From NCBI GenBank assembly GCA_024278555.1, contig JAJRSX010000183.1:1-64000 (forward strand): a DNA stretch of 64,000 bases. Reading direction: 5' to 3'. Both the position numbers and the translations under genes were made by a program. Source of the DNA: a bacterium. Lineage in GTDB: Bacteria; CG2-30-53-67; CG2-30-70-394. Shown one piece after another: positions 1 through 9,500 of the stretch; the first letter of the stretch is position 1, and each line of letters starts with the position of its first letter. The notes under the pieces are model-generated. The model did not search any database and had not been told where the DNA came from. It was given only the letters and a program-made list of their open reading frames with translations.

Positions 1-2
1 CC

Positions 3-1442
3 TACACCTGGAGCGCCACCGCCGGCACCCCCACCAGCGGCAGCGGCGCCACCTTTACCTGGACCGCGCCGGCCACGCCGCAGACGGCGACGGTCACCGT
101 GACGGTGGCCGACGGCCGCGGCGGCGAGAGCCATCGCGACCTCGCGGTGGTGGTGGGAGGCGGCGTCGGCGGCTCCTCCCTGCGGGTGACGGTGCGCGAC
201 ACCCCAAAGAGCAACCAGCCGGTGGCCGGGGTCCACGTGATCCTCTACAACGCGGACAACAAGACCTTCGATGCCGCCAACCACAAGACCACCGACGCCC
301 AGGGGGTGGCCGACTTCGGCGACATCGGCCGCACCCGCGCCACCCTCGGCTTCGCCTATGAGAAGGGGAGCGGGGCGCAGGCGAGCCGCTCCATCGAGCT
401 CTTTGTCGACGTCTTGGTGGGGGAGGTCGTCTATTACGTGGACATCAACCCGGAGGATCCGGAGTGCACCTCGCCGACGGTCACCATTAACATCACCCCG
501 GCGACGAGCTGGTTCCGGATCGAGCCCTTCAGTTGGCAGGTGGTGCAGCCGGCCACGGTTCCGGTCTGCAGCGGCGACCTCCAGGAGGACGACGGCCTTC
601 TCTCCATCCTGGTCCTCGCCGGCGACCTCTCCTCGGGGATTACCTCTTACGGCTTCCTCCCCGATCAGACGGTGGTCGACGGCGCCACCTACACGGTCGA
701 CGCAACGCGAACGCCGACCACGGTGAGTTGGTCCACCGACCCGGACACCCCCCTCGTCAGCCTCTCGGTTTCCGGTACCCGTCAGGGGGTGGAGTACGCC
801 AACCTGGCGTCGGACTTCTCGGGAGCGGCGAGCGGCATCCTCGCGGTGCCGACCGACTTCCCGGTGGATCACCACTGGGTGGAGGGGACTGCGGGCGATT
901 TCAGCACCACCCTGCGCATTGGCCGCAAGCAGTACACCCCGTTGCCCGCCACCGTCACCGTGCCGGTGCCGGACTACGACATCTCCAGCCTCACCTACGA
1001 CGCCGCCACCCACACCTTTGCCTGGACCGTGGGCGGCACCACCCCGCGCGATGTCCTGGTCGCGAACGGGAGCTACCATCCCGCGAACAGCCCGGCCACC
1101 GAGTGGACCGTGGCCATGGTCGGGGACGCCACCGGTTTCCAGTTCCCCGACCTGCCGTCGCCCGTCGACACCTGGGTCGACCTCACCGCCTTTGACGGCG
1201 AGGTGAATGCGGCGATGCTCACGGTCCTCGACGCGGACAACATCACCGACTTCGACAACGCCTGGACCCTCCTCAACGCCGGCATCGACCCGGATGATCA
1301 GGCTACCGTCTTCTTCACCGGCATCCGTCAGGTGGTCTCTGGGGGCGGGCCGGCCGCCGCCTCGGTGCGCACCAGCGCCGTGGTCCAGCCCACGCCGCGG
1401 CCCGACCCCATGGCCGCCTTCAAGGGGCTGTTGCGGCGGTAG
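3..1442 (+). CDS. Secreted Ig/PKD-like domain protein, 3' part only
   Basis: The frame is open from the window edge, so the 5' end is missing; 479 residues are visible. The first codons read as a beta-rich segment (YTWSAT...TFTWTAPATPQTATVTVTV) like the end of a PKD or bacterial Ig fold. Next comes a segment resembling a carboxypeptidase-regulatory/Ig-like insert (residues about 60-115), then a Thr/Val/Asp-rich beta-type region with no recognised catalytic motif. No membrane anchor or sorting signal is visible at the C-terminus. A strong terminator follows. The protein is probably extracellular; its function is unknown. Confidence 0.75.
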   Translation, partial: YTWSATAGTPTSGSGATFTWTAPATPQTATVTVTVADGRGGESHRDLAVVVGGGVGGSSLRVTVRDTPKSNQPVAGVHVILYNADNKTFDAANHKTTDAQGVADFGDIGRTRATLGFAYEKGSGAQASRSIELFVDVLVGEVVYYVDINPEDPECTSPTVTINITPATSWFRIEPFSWQVVQPATVPVCSGDLQEDDGLLSILVLAGDLSSGITSYGFLPDQTVVDGATYTVDATRTPTTVSWSTDPDTPLVSLSVSGTRQGVEYANLASDFSGAASGILAVPTDFPVDHHWVEGTAGDFSTTLRIGRKQYTPLPATVTVPVPDYDISSLTYDAATHTFAWTVGGTTPRDVLVANGSYHPANSPATEWTVAMVGDATGFQFPDLPSPVDTWVDLTAFDGEVNAAMLTVLDADNITDFDNAWTLLNAGIDPDDQATVFFTGIRQVVSGGGPAAASVRTSAVVQPTPRPDPMAAFKGLLRR

Positions 1443-1468
1443 CCGCTTCGCGGGCGGCCACCTGAACC

Positions 1469-1498
1469 GGGGGGCGGCAGGAGGCCGCCCCCCTTTTT
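1469..1498 (+). terminator. Rho-independent terminator
   Basis: A 10-bp perfect stem (GGGGGGCGGC at 1469-1478 pairing with 1484-1493), a 5-nt loop and a T5 run at 1494-1498. It ends the preceding secreted-protein transcript. Confidence 0.85.
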
Positions 1499-1552
1499 GG
1501 TCGGCCGCCGCCCGCCGGGGGCGAGGTGGGCGGCCCCGCCGCCTGTTCGCGC

Positions 1553-1921
1553 CTACTCGAAGGGGAGGCGGAGGAGGCCCACGGTGTAGGTGAGGCCGTG
1601 GTCGGTCGGTTGCACCGCCGGGGTGGGGAGGGCGAGCTTGACCGCGCCGTGGTCGATCTCCACCACGCTCTGGCTGTCGGCGATGCCGAAGAGGGCACCG
1701 GCCACCGTGCCGAGCAGGAGGCCGGTGCCGATCTTGGCGCCGGCGTCGTTCTGGTCGATGAGCCACGCGGCGCCGCCGACGATCCCGCCGATGGCGCTGC
1801 CGTAGAGGGCGTCGGAGAAGACGACCTCGCCGCGGGTGTCGGCGCCGGCGTCGGCGCGGGTGGGGAGGGTGGTGATGGCGCAGGCGACGGCCATCGTGAT
1901 GGCGGCGATCTTGTGGTGCAT
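1553..1921 (-). CDS. Small exported glycine-zipper-like protein
   Basis: A 122-residue protein with a clear Sec signal peptide (MHHKIAAITMAVACAITTL..., cleavage likely after ADA). The ATG at 1921 is preceded by a GGAGAGGAG ribosome site. The mature part has a Gly/Ala-rich segment (YGSAIGGIVGGAAWLID, then GTGLLLGTVAGALFGIADS) spaced like a glycine zipper. Such segments are common in small outer-membrane or periplasmic proteins. There is no lipobox and no enzyme motif. It faces the previous gene convergently. Function unknown; a longer start at 2182 is less likely because it would lack a signal peptide. Confidence 0.6.
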   Translation of the reverse strand: MHHKIAAITMAVACAITTLPTRADAGADTRGEVVFSDALYGSAIGGIVGGAAWLIDQNDAGAKIGTGLLLGTVAGALFGIADSQSVVEIDHGAVKLALPTPAVQPTDHGLTYTVGLLRLPFE

Positions 1922-2061
1922 GGTGGGCTCCTCTCCGTCGCCGTCCGTGGGATCGGACGGTCCGGGCGCACGGTAGCAGATCGGCGCGGCCCCCTGGCCC
2001 CTCTGGTCCAGCCGGTGCCGGCGGGTACGATCTCCCCCAGATACCCCTTTCGGAGCGCCAC

Positions 2062-2844
2062 GTGCTCGCCCTCCTCTCCCCCGCCAAGTCCCTCGACCCG
2101 TCGCCGCCGCCGGTGGCTCCGACCCGGCCCACCCTGATGGCGGAGACCGAGGTGCTCGTGGGGGTCGCCCGACGCCTGTCACAGGGAGAGATCAAGAGGC
2201 TCATGAAGGTGAGCGACCCCCTCGCGCGGCTCACCTTTGATCGCTTCCACGGCTTCACTCTCCCCTTTGATAACACCAACGCGACGCCGGCGGCGTTCAC
2301 CTTCGACGGCGCGGTCTACCGGGGGCTCGGGGCGCGGACCCTCTCGGCGGCGGATCTCGCCTGGGCCCAGGACCACCTGGGGATCCTCTCGGGCCTCTAC
2401 GGCCTCCTGCGGCCCCTGGATCTCATCCAGCCGTACCGCCTGGAGATGGGGACGCGGCTGCAGACGGGGCGCGGGGCGAACCTCTACGCCTTCTGGGGCG
2501 ATCGGATCACCGCCCGGATCAACGAGCGCGTCGCCGGCCACGCCGATCCCACGGTGGTGAACCTGGCGAGCATCGAATATTTCAAGGCGGTGCAGCCCAA
2601 GGGGCTCGCCGGGGGGCTGGTCCACTGCATCTTCGAGGAGTGGGAGGGGAGCCCGGATCGGGGGCGGGTCCTCGCGGTCCACGCCAAGCGCGCCCGCGGC
2701 CTGATGGCGCGCTACCTCGTGGAGCAGCGGATCGACCGCGCCGAGGGGCTCAAGGGGTTCGTGGCCGAGGGGTACCGCTTCCAGCCCGGCCGCTCCACCG
2801 GCGGGCGGTGGGTCTTTTCCCGAGAGCGCCGGCCGGCGGGGTGA
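2062..2844 (+). CDS. yaaA: Peroxide stress protein YaaA (UPF0246/DUF328)
   Basis: 260 residues, the normal family length, starting at GTG 2062. The family hallmarks are visible: N-terminal LLSPAKSLD, FNGAVYRGL-like FDGAVYRGLGA, LSGLYGLLRPLD with PYRLEMGT, VNLASIEYFKAV, and a C-terminal KRARGLMARYLV...FVAEGYRF. In E. coli, YaaA limits intracellular free iron during H2O2 stress and binds DNA; that role is known for the family and not shown here. It stands alone between a divergent small exported-protein gene and the Rrf2 regulator gene. Confidence 0.93.
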   Translation: MLALLSPAKSLDPSPPPVAPTRPTLMAETEVLVGVARRLSQGEIKRLMKVSDPLARLTFDRFHGFTLPFDNTNATPAAFTFDGAVYRGLGARTLSAADLAWAQDHLGILSGLYGLLRPLDLIQPYRLEMGTRLQTGRGANLYAFWGDRITARINERVAGHADPTVVNLASIEYFKAVQPKGLAGGLVHCIFEEWEGSPDRGRVLAVHAKRARGLMARYLVEQRIDRAEGLKGFVAEGYRFQPGRSTGGRWVFSRERRPAG

Positions 2845-3068
2845 TCCGGTGCGGCGGCTCTTGGCGTTCTTGGCCTCTTCGCGGTGATCCCGCTTCCCGC
2901 TCCGCACAATATCGATCACCACCACCGGCGACGCCGATCCCCGGCCACGCTCTCTATGCGCTTCCCGTTCCATGGCCGGGACACCGCCTCCCTTCGTGTC
3001 CTTCGTGGTCGTTGTGGTTTTGTCTGTAGGACAGACGGAACCGACGATCGTGGCTCCGTGCTGACTAT

Positions 3069-3097
3069 TTGACAGGTTCCTCCCGGGTTGTTAATAA
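3069..3097 (+). promoter_or_regulatory. Sigma-70-type promoter of the Rrf2 gene
   Basis: TTGACA at 3069-3074, a 17-nt spacer and TAATAA at 3092-3097, close to consensus in both boxes. Transcription would start near 3104. The promoter overlaps the most upstream possible start codon (TTG 3069), which rules that start out and supports the ATG at 3141. Confidence 0.75.
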
Positions 3098-3140
3098 AGA
3101 CTCGCTTGTCCGAAATGCCTACGCGGGACGCGCCCTCCAA

Positions 3141-3578
3141 ATGGTCCTCTCCAAGTCGTGTGATTACGGCCTCCGTGCCGCGGTCTATGTGGCCGCCCAT
3201 GGGGACGGCCGCTTTGTCCCGATCGGGGAGATCGCGGAGGCGTTGGGCGTCTCTTTCCACTTTCTCACCAAGGCGTTGCAGCGGTTGAGCCAGCACCGGA
3301 TCTTGACCTCCTCGCGCGGTCCCAAGGGGGGGGTCGCCCTGGCGCGGCCGGCGGAGGCGATCTCCGTGCGTGAGGTGGTCCTCGCCGTGGACGGGGACGA
3401 CCTCTTCGAGCGGTGCGTCCTCGGTCTCGACCACTGCGGCGACGACCACCCGTGCCCCCTCCACGGCCAGTGGAAGGCGGTGAAGGCGGAGATGGAGCGC
3501 ATCTTCACGGAGACCAATCTGCGGCTCCTGGCCGAGAGGATGGAGGTCGGCGGGATGCGGCTGACCAATCTCGGCTGA
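3141..3578 (+). CDS. Rrf2-family Fe-S transcriptional regulator
   Basis: 145 residues. An N-terminal winged helix (MVLSKSCDYGLRAAVYVA ... FLTKALQRLSQHRILTSSRGPKGG) is followed by a cysteine cluster C-x6-C-x5-C (RCVLGLDHC, DDHPCPLH) of the kind that ligates a [2Fe-2S] or [4Fe-4S] cluster in IscR, NsrR and RirA. The start at 3141 is set by the promoter just upstream. The gene lies immediately before the nos operon in the same direction, so it is a candidate NO- or redox-responsive regulator of N2O reduction. That link is inferred from position only; iron or Fe-S homeostasis is the alternative. Confidence 0.88.
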   Translation: MVLSKSCDYGLRAAVYVAAHGDGRFVPIGEIAEALGVSFHFLTKALQRLSQHRILTSSRGPKGGVALARPAEAISVREVVLAVDGDDLFERCVLGLDHCGDDHPCPLHGQWKAVKAEMERIFTETNLRLLAERMEVGGMRLTNLG

Positions 3579-3682
3579 GCCACCCACCACTGAAATGCCA
3601 ACTATAGTGGAGTTTTGACGCCGTAACGGAGGAGCGCCGGTGCGCTCGGGGCGGTTACCCCAACCAGAGGAGGAAGGTGCGT

Positions 3683-3748
3683 ATGAGATCGGTTGAAGGA
3701 GGTACGTGCTCGGATGTTTTTACCCCCAGAGGAGGAGTACACCCATGA
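3683..3748 (+). CDS. Short leader ORF coupled to the cytochrome gene
   Basis: A 21-codon frame (begins MRSVEGG, ends GGVHP) starts with ATG 3683 after a strong AGAGGAGGAAGG site. Its TGA (3746-3748) overlaps the cytochrome ATG (3745-3747) as ATGA. The cytochrome has its own GAGGAGGAG site inside this frame. The arrangement looks like translational coupling or a leader peptide, but could be chance; no homologue is recognised. Confidence 0.4.
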   Translation: MRSVEGGTCSDVFTPRGGVHP

Positions 3749-4536
3749 GAACGACCGTTGGTTCGCTGTTGGTAATGTTGTTGGGTGCGGTGTTGGAGGT
3801 GGTGCCCGCCACCGCCGTGGCCGCGGATGCCAAGCTGGTGGCGCAAGGCAAGGAGGTCTACACCGCCCACTGTGTCCTCTGCCACGGTGAGAAGGGTGAT
3901 GGAAAGGGGCTCACCGGGATCATCGCCCGCTACCAGAAGCACGGGGTGGTGATTCAGCTCTACCCGCGCGACTTCACCGCCGGGATGTTTAAGTTCCGCA
4001 CCACCCCCACCGGCTACCTGCCCACGGACGCCGATCTGCTGAAGACGGTCACCGAGGGGATCCTGCGCTCGGGTATGCCGTCCCACGAGGATGTCTCCCT
4101 GGCAGATCGCAAGGCGGTGATCGCCTACATCAAGACCTTCTCGCCGCGGTGGACCGAGGAGGAGCCGGGTGAGCCGATCAAGATCGGCAAGGTGCCCTCC
4201 TACGTGGGGACCGCCGCCTCGGTGAAGCGGGGCAAGGAGCTCTACAAGAAGGTGGGCTGCTTCCAGTGTCACGGTCTGAGCGGCAAGGGCGACGGTCCCT
4301 CGTCGGCCACCCTGAAGGATGCATGGGGCGACGCGATCCTCCCCTTCGATTTCACCTCGGGTGCCTTGAAGATGGGGTCGGGGCCGGTCGACATCTACCG
4401 GACCTTCGTTACCGGCCTTGACGGGACCCCGATGCCGTCGTACGAGGAGTCGCTGAGCGAGAAGCAGCGGTGGGATATCGTCTCCTACTGCCTCGCGGTG
4501 ATGCAGCAGGGGAAGCCTCACCTCGCCGAGCGGTGA
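3745..4536 (+). CDS. Periplasmic di-haem cytochrome c of the nos operon
   Basis: 263 residues. A Sec signal peptide (RTTVGSLLVMLLGAVLEVV...) is followed by two cytochrome c domains with haem sites CVLCH (residue about 50) and CFQCH (about 175). Candidate distal Met ligands are in GMPSHED and TPMPSYEE. The gene precedes nosZ by 56 bp on the same strand. Cytochromes c donate electrons to the CuA site of NosZ, so this is the likely direct donor or a quinol-to-NosZ relay. That role follows from position and domain content. Confidence 0.88.
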   Translation: MRTTVGSLLVMLLGAVLEVVPATAVAADAKLVAQGKEVYTAHCVLCHGEKGDGKGLTGIIARYQKHGVVIQLYPRDFTAGMFKFRTTPTGYLPTDADLLKTVTEGILRSGMPSHEDVSLADRKAVIAYIKTFSPRWTEEEPGEPIKIGKVPSYVGTAASVKRGKELYKKVGCFQCHGLSGKGDGPSSATLKDAWGDAILPFDFTSGALKMGSGPVDIYRTFVTGLDGTPMPSYEESLSEKQRWDIVSYCLAVMQQGKPHLAER

Positions 4537-4592
4537 CCGTGGCGCTCCCCAATCGAACCTGAGCCCCAAGTACGAAACGCAAGGAGATCCTG

Positions 4593-6422
4593 ATGTCTAA
4601 ATATTGGTTGCCAAAAACGCTGCGCTCTCGGCGTGGCATTCTGTTTACCTTCTTGACCGCTTCGATTGCGACGGCGCTGGTGGTGGGCATCGTGTCCGTC
4701 CCCAGCCTCGTAGAGGCAAAAAAGAACAAGCTGCGCACCGAGGTCCACCCCGGCGAGCTCGACGACTACTACGGCTTCTTCAGCGGTGGCCACTCGGGCG
4801 AGGTGCGGGTCCTCGGCCTGCCCTCCATGCGGCTCTTGAAGCGCATCGCGGTGTTCAACGTCGACACCGGCAGCGGCTGGGGGATCACCAACGAGAGCAA
4901 GGCGATGATGGGCGGGATGATCGTCGGCGATACCCACCACTGCCACGGCTCCTACAAGGACGGGACTTACGATGGCAAGTATCTGTGGGTCAACGACAAG
5001 GCGAACAACCGCCTCGCCCGCATCCGGCTGGATCTCATGGAGACGGACTCGATCATCAAGATCCCCCACGTCCAGGGGACCCACGGCACCTTCCCGCAGC
5101 GCTACCCGCAGACCGACTGGGTGGTGGTGAACAGTGAGTTCCGGACCCCGGTGGACAACGAGGGCAAGGGGAACTTCGAGGATCCGTCCACCTACGGCGG
5201 TGTCCACACGATCGTCGATGCCCACAAGATGGAGGTGATCGCCCAGGTGATCGTGCCGTGCAACCTCGACCTCGCCGGCACCGACTACCAGGGCAAGTAC
5301 TCCTTTGCCACCTCCTATAACTCCGAGGGGGGCGCCACCATCTCGCAGATGCTCGCCAGGGATCGGGACTGGCTGGTGGTCTTTAACTGGGACGCGATCA
5401 AGCAGGCTCTGAAGAAGGGGAGCTACAAGGTGGTGGACGGGGTGAAGATGCTCGACGGCAAGCCGGGCACCGGCCTCGCGATCTACATCCCGATCCCCAA
5501 GAATCCGCACGGGGTGAACATCAGCCCGGACGGCAAGTACGCGATCGCCTCGGGCAAGGTCTCGCCGACCGCGAGCGTCATCGCCATTGACAAGCTCGCC
5601 GACGCCTTCGCCGGCAAGATCAAGCCGAAGGACTGCATCGTCGCCGAGCCGCAGATCGGCCTCGGGCCGCTGCACACCACCTTCGACGGCCGCGGCAACG
5701 CCTACACCTCGCTGTTCATCGACAGCCAGATCGTCAAGTGGAATATCCAGAAGGCGATCGACCTCTACCAGCACCCGAAGGAGGGGGATACGGCGGTGGT
5801 CGACCGCCTCGACATCCACTACCAGGTGGGCCACACCATGGCGTCGATGGCCGAGACCAAGGAGGCGGACGGCAAGTTCCTGGTGTCGCTGAACAAGATC
5901 TCCAAGGACCGCTTCCTCAACGTCGGCCCCCTGAAGCCGGAGAACGACCAGCTCGTCGACATCTCCGGGAAGAAGATGCGGTTGATCGAGGACGAGCCCT
6001 CCTACGTGGAGCCCCATGACTGCATCATCGTCCGCCGCGACCTCGTCGAGCCGCACGTCCTCGATCGGGCGGTGATGGATGAGCACCCCCTGGCGGTGCA
6101 CAAGAACGCCATTGAGCGCGACGGCAACAAGGTGACCGTCCACCTCACCGCCAACGCCCCGGTCTATGGGATGCAGAAGGTTGAGGTAAACGAGGGGGAT
6201 GAGGTGACCTTTATCGTCACCAACCACGATGAGATCCCCGACCTCTCCCACGGCTTCTGCATCTCCGAGTACAACATCAACTTCGTGGTCGGCCCCTTCC
6301 AGACGAAGTCGGTGACCTTCACCGCCGACAAGCCGGGGATGTACTGGATTTACTGCACCAACTTCTGCCACGCCCTTCACTTGGAGATGCGTCTCCGCCT
6401 CTTGGTGAAGGCGAAGGCGTGA
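4593..6422 (+). CDS. nosZ: Nitrous oxide reductase NosZ
   Basis: 609 residues, close to the usual NosZ length. It reduces N2O to N2 in the periplasm. CuZ-site histidine motifs are present (GDTHHCHGSYKDGTYDG, HGTFPQRYPQ, NPHGVNISPDGKY, EPHDCI), with KDRFLNVGPLKPENDQL. The C-terminal cupredoxin domain carries the CuA site CTNFCHALHLEM with an upstream His in DLSHGFCI. The signal peptide contains SRRGIL, an imperfect twin-arginine motif, which with the EPHDCI segment and the NosR partner favours the clade I (Tat) form. Clade assignment by eye is tentative. An RBS (AAGGAGAT) precedes the ATG. Confidence 0.96.
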   Translation: MSKYWLPKTLRSRRGILFTFLTASIATALVVGIVSVPSLVEAKKNKLRTEVHPGELDDYYGFFSGGHSGEVRVLGLPSMRLLKRIAVFNVDTGSGWGITNESKAMMGGMIVGDTHHCHGSYKDGTYDGKYLWVNDKANNRLARIRLDLMETDSIIKIPHVQGTHGTFPQRYPQTDWVVVNSEFRTPVDNEGKGNFEDPSTYGGVHTIVDAHKMEVIAQVIVPCNLDLAGTDYQGKYSFATSYNSEGGATISQMLARDRDWLVVFNWDAIKQALKKGSYKVVDGVKMLDGKPGTGLAIYIPIPKNPHGVNISPDGKYAIASGKVSPTASVIAIDKLADAFAGKIKPKDCIVAEPQIGLGPLHTTFDGRGNAYTSLFIDSQIVKWNIQKAIDLYQHPKEGDTAVVDRLDIHYQVGHTMASMAETKEADGKFLVSLNKISKDRFLNVGPLKPENDQLVDISGKKMRLIEDEPSYVEPHDCIIVRRDLVEPHVLDRAVMDEHPLAVHKNAIERDGNKVTVHLTANAPVYGMQKVEVNEGDEVTFIVTNHDEIPDLSHGFCISEYNINFVVGPFQTKSVTFTADKPGMYWIYCTNFCHALHLEMRLRLLVKAKA

Positions 6423-6448
6423 GCAGAGCCCTGGCGGGATAGCTGTTT

Positions 6449-6479
6449 GGGGTGGCCGGTCGGTGGGGCCGGCCACCCC
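6449..6479 (+). terminator. Stable hairpin between nosZ and nosR-nosD
   Basis: An 11-bp perfect stem GGGGTGGCCGG / CCGGCCACCCC around a 9-nt loop, with no T run. It could be a partial terminator or a 3' stabiliser that lets nosZ be expressed above the distal genes. Confidence 0.6.
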
Positions 6480-6525
6480 TCCCGCCTCCTTGGTGACGGT
6501 CTCTCCCTAACGCGGAAGGTCTCTC

Positions 6526-9500
6526 TTGTATCGCCAGTCCATACGAAGCCTCTTCATTCTCGCCGTACTCGCTCTGGTAGTGCTTGCCCGGGCGGCGTCG
6601 GCGCAGATCCTCTTTGGCGAGAAAAAGTACCCGTACGAGCTCGGTGACGTCCTCCCGGGCGCCGCGGAGTTCGTCGAGCAGGAGGGGTACTGGGAGGCGT
6701 ATGGGGCGGGCGGCAAAGGCGGCGACCCGGTGGGGTACGTCTTCCTCTCCGACAACCTGGTGGAGATCCCGGGCTACTCGGGCCACACCCTGAACACCTT
6801 GGTGGGGCTCGATCCCACCGGCAAGCTCACCGGCGTAAAGATCGTCAGCCACGCCGAGCCGATCGTCCTCATCGGCCTGGACGAGCAGGTGATCCTCGAC
6901 TTCGTCGCCCAGTACCCGGGCCATGACATTCGCGACCGGATCCTTATCAGCAACACCCCGAAGAGCGGCTACGTGACCGTGGACGGGATCAGCGGCGCCA
7001 CGGTCACCGCGGTGGCGGAGAACGCCACCATCCTCAAGGCGGCGCGGACCGTGGCCAAGCAGGTGGGGATCGTCAAGGCGTCGGAGGTGCGTAGCCGCCG
7101 CCCCGCACCGGACTACCGCCCCCTCGACTGGCCGGCGCTGGTGGCGAACAAGGCGATCGGCCACCTCTCCCTCACCCCGGAACAGCTCCACCGCAGTGGC
7201 GACGACTCCACCCTCGACCTCTACTACGCGATCCTCGACGCCCCGGCGATCGGCCGGAATCTCCTCGGAGAGCGCTACTTCAAGATCGTCCAGGAGCGGG
7301 TGGCGCACGATGGGGGGTGCGCCCTCTTCATCGGCGCCCGCGGCCCGGTCTCCTTCAAGGGGGCGGGGTTTGCCCGCGGCGGCGTCTTCGACCGCTTCTC
7401 CCTGGAGCAGCAGGGCGACCTCTTCGTCTTCAAGGACATGGATTACGTCAACCACTTCGACCTCCCCATCGAGGGCGGCGTGGAGCTCCATGAGGGGGGG
7501 GTCTTCTACATGAAGAACCCCGACTTCGATCCCGCCCAGCCCTTCACCTTCCACCTCACCCTCCCGTACCGGGTGGGGGACAAGAAGGAGTACGCCACCT
7601 TCCTGAGCGACTACGAGCTGCCCGCCGATTTTGTCGAGGAGGAGGTCCCCTTCTGGGTGACCCGCTGGCACGAGGCGCAGATGGAGGCGGCGGGTCTCGG
7701 CCTCTTCCTGATCGCGGCGGCCGCCCTCTTCACCTTCCGCCGCCGCCTCCTGCCGTACCGCAAGTGGTTCCACCGGTCCATCGCGGTGGTGGCGGTGGTG
7801 TGGGTCGGCCTGCTGATGCATGCGCAGCCCTCCACCACCCAGATCCTCACCCCGGTCAACGCGGCGGTGCGCGGCAAGTTCCCCTTCGAGATCTTCCTCT
7901 CCGAGCCGCTGATCTTCTTGTTCTGGATCGCGATCCTCCTCTCCCTGCCCCTGTGGGGACGGGGCTTCTTCTGCGGCTGGCTCTGCCCCTACGGGGCGCT
8001 TTTGGAGCTCCTCACCACCGTGTGGCACAAGGTCGCACCCAAGCGGCTGGTGCGGCGCATCGATCGATGGGATCCGGGGCGCCTGTGGCGGTGGGGTAAG
8101 TACGCCACCTTCCTGGTGATCCTCGCGGTGGCCTTCGCCTCCCTGCCGGCGGCGGAGATGCTCGATGAGGTGGAGCCGTTCAAGACCTTCATCCTGCGCC
8201 TCGTGCGTCCGTCCCACTTCGTCGCCTACTTTGTCGTGGTCACCGTCGGTTCGATGGTCGTCTACCGCGCCTTCTGCCGCTTCCTCTGTCCCCTCGGCGG
8301 GGCGCTGGCCCTGGTCTCCTTCAAGCCTCTCGACAAGCTGAAGCGGTACGAGCACTGCGGGACGTGCCACATCTGCTACAAGGGGTGTGAGCCGAAGGCG
8401 ATCTCTCACGAGACCGGCCGAATTGACTACCGCGAGTGCCTCCACTGCTGGGACTGCCAGTCCACCGGTGAGGACCCCGCCCGCTGCCCGGAGCTGATCA
8501 CCGCGGCCAAGAAGGGGCGGCCGGTGCGCCTCATGCTCCGCGCCTCGATCCTGGCGCTGTGCCTCGTCGCCACCACCGCGAGCGCGCGCACCTGGCAGGT
8601 GGCGCCCGAGGGGCGCCCGCTTGCCAAGACGCTGGCGGCGGCCGCCGACGGTGACACCGTCGAGGTGGCCGCCGGTCTCTACCGCGGCAACTTCGTGGTG
8701 GCGACGCGGATCACCCTCCACGGCGCCGACGGCGCGATCCTCGACGCCGGCGGTACGGGCCACGTCCTCGGGATCCAGGCGGCGGGGGTGGTGGTGGAGG
8801 GGCTCACCCTGCGCAACAGCGGCACCAATTCGGAGCGCTCCGACTCGGGGATCTTTCTGGCGCAGTTGGCCGCCGACGTGCGCCTCCTGCACAACCGGGT
8901 GGAGCACTGTTGGTTCGGGATCTGGATCCACGGCAGCCCGCGGCCGGTGCTCATCGGCAACCGCATCGAGGGGATGGCGGAGATGCGGGTGAACGATCGG
9001 GGCGACGGGATCCACCTGTGGGACGTGGACGGCGCCGAGATCCGCGACAACACGGTCGTTGACAGCCGCGACGGCATCTACATGGAGCTGAGCCGCAACT
9101 GCCGGATCGTCGGTAACACCATCGAGCGCTCCCGCTACTCGATCCACACCATGTGGTGTGACGGCAGCGCTTACAACGAGAACGTGGCGCGGGGCAACTA
9201 TGTGGGGCTCGCCCTGATGTTCTCCAAGGGGATCGAGGCGCGCGGCAACACCCTCTACGACAACCGCACCCACGGCATCCTCCTGGTCCAGGATACGCGC
9301 AGCGAGATCGTCGACAACCGCCTGATCTCCAACACCAAGGGGCTGTTCGTCTACAACTCCCTCTACAACAAGATCCGCGGCAACCTGGTCGCTCGCAACC
9401 ACCTCGGGATGCACTACTGGGGCGGCTCGGAGGACAACGAGGTCAACGACAACGCCTTCATCGACAACGAGATCCAGGTAAAGTTCGTCGCCTCTCGCGA

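Noticed and set aside
2845-3068. Short gene between yaaA and the Rrf2 gene
   Set aside because: Frames are short and out of context; the stretch contains CTTCGTG-type direct repeats (also near 28460) and the Rrf2 promoter.
3579-3744. FNR/DNR box upstream of the nos operon
   Set aside because: No TTGAT-N4-ATCAA-like sequence was found; only a loose CCACT/AGTGG inverted pair near 3590-3610.
4518-6476. 652-codon minus-strand frame opposite nosZ
   Set aside because: Mirror of nosZ codon bias; no ribosome site or motifs.
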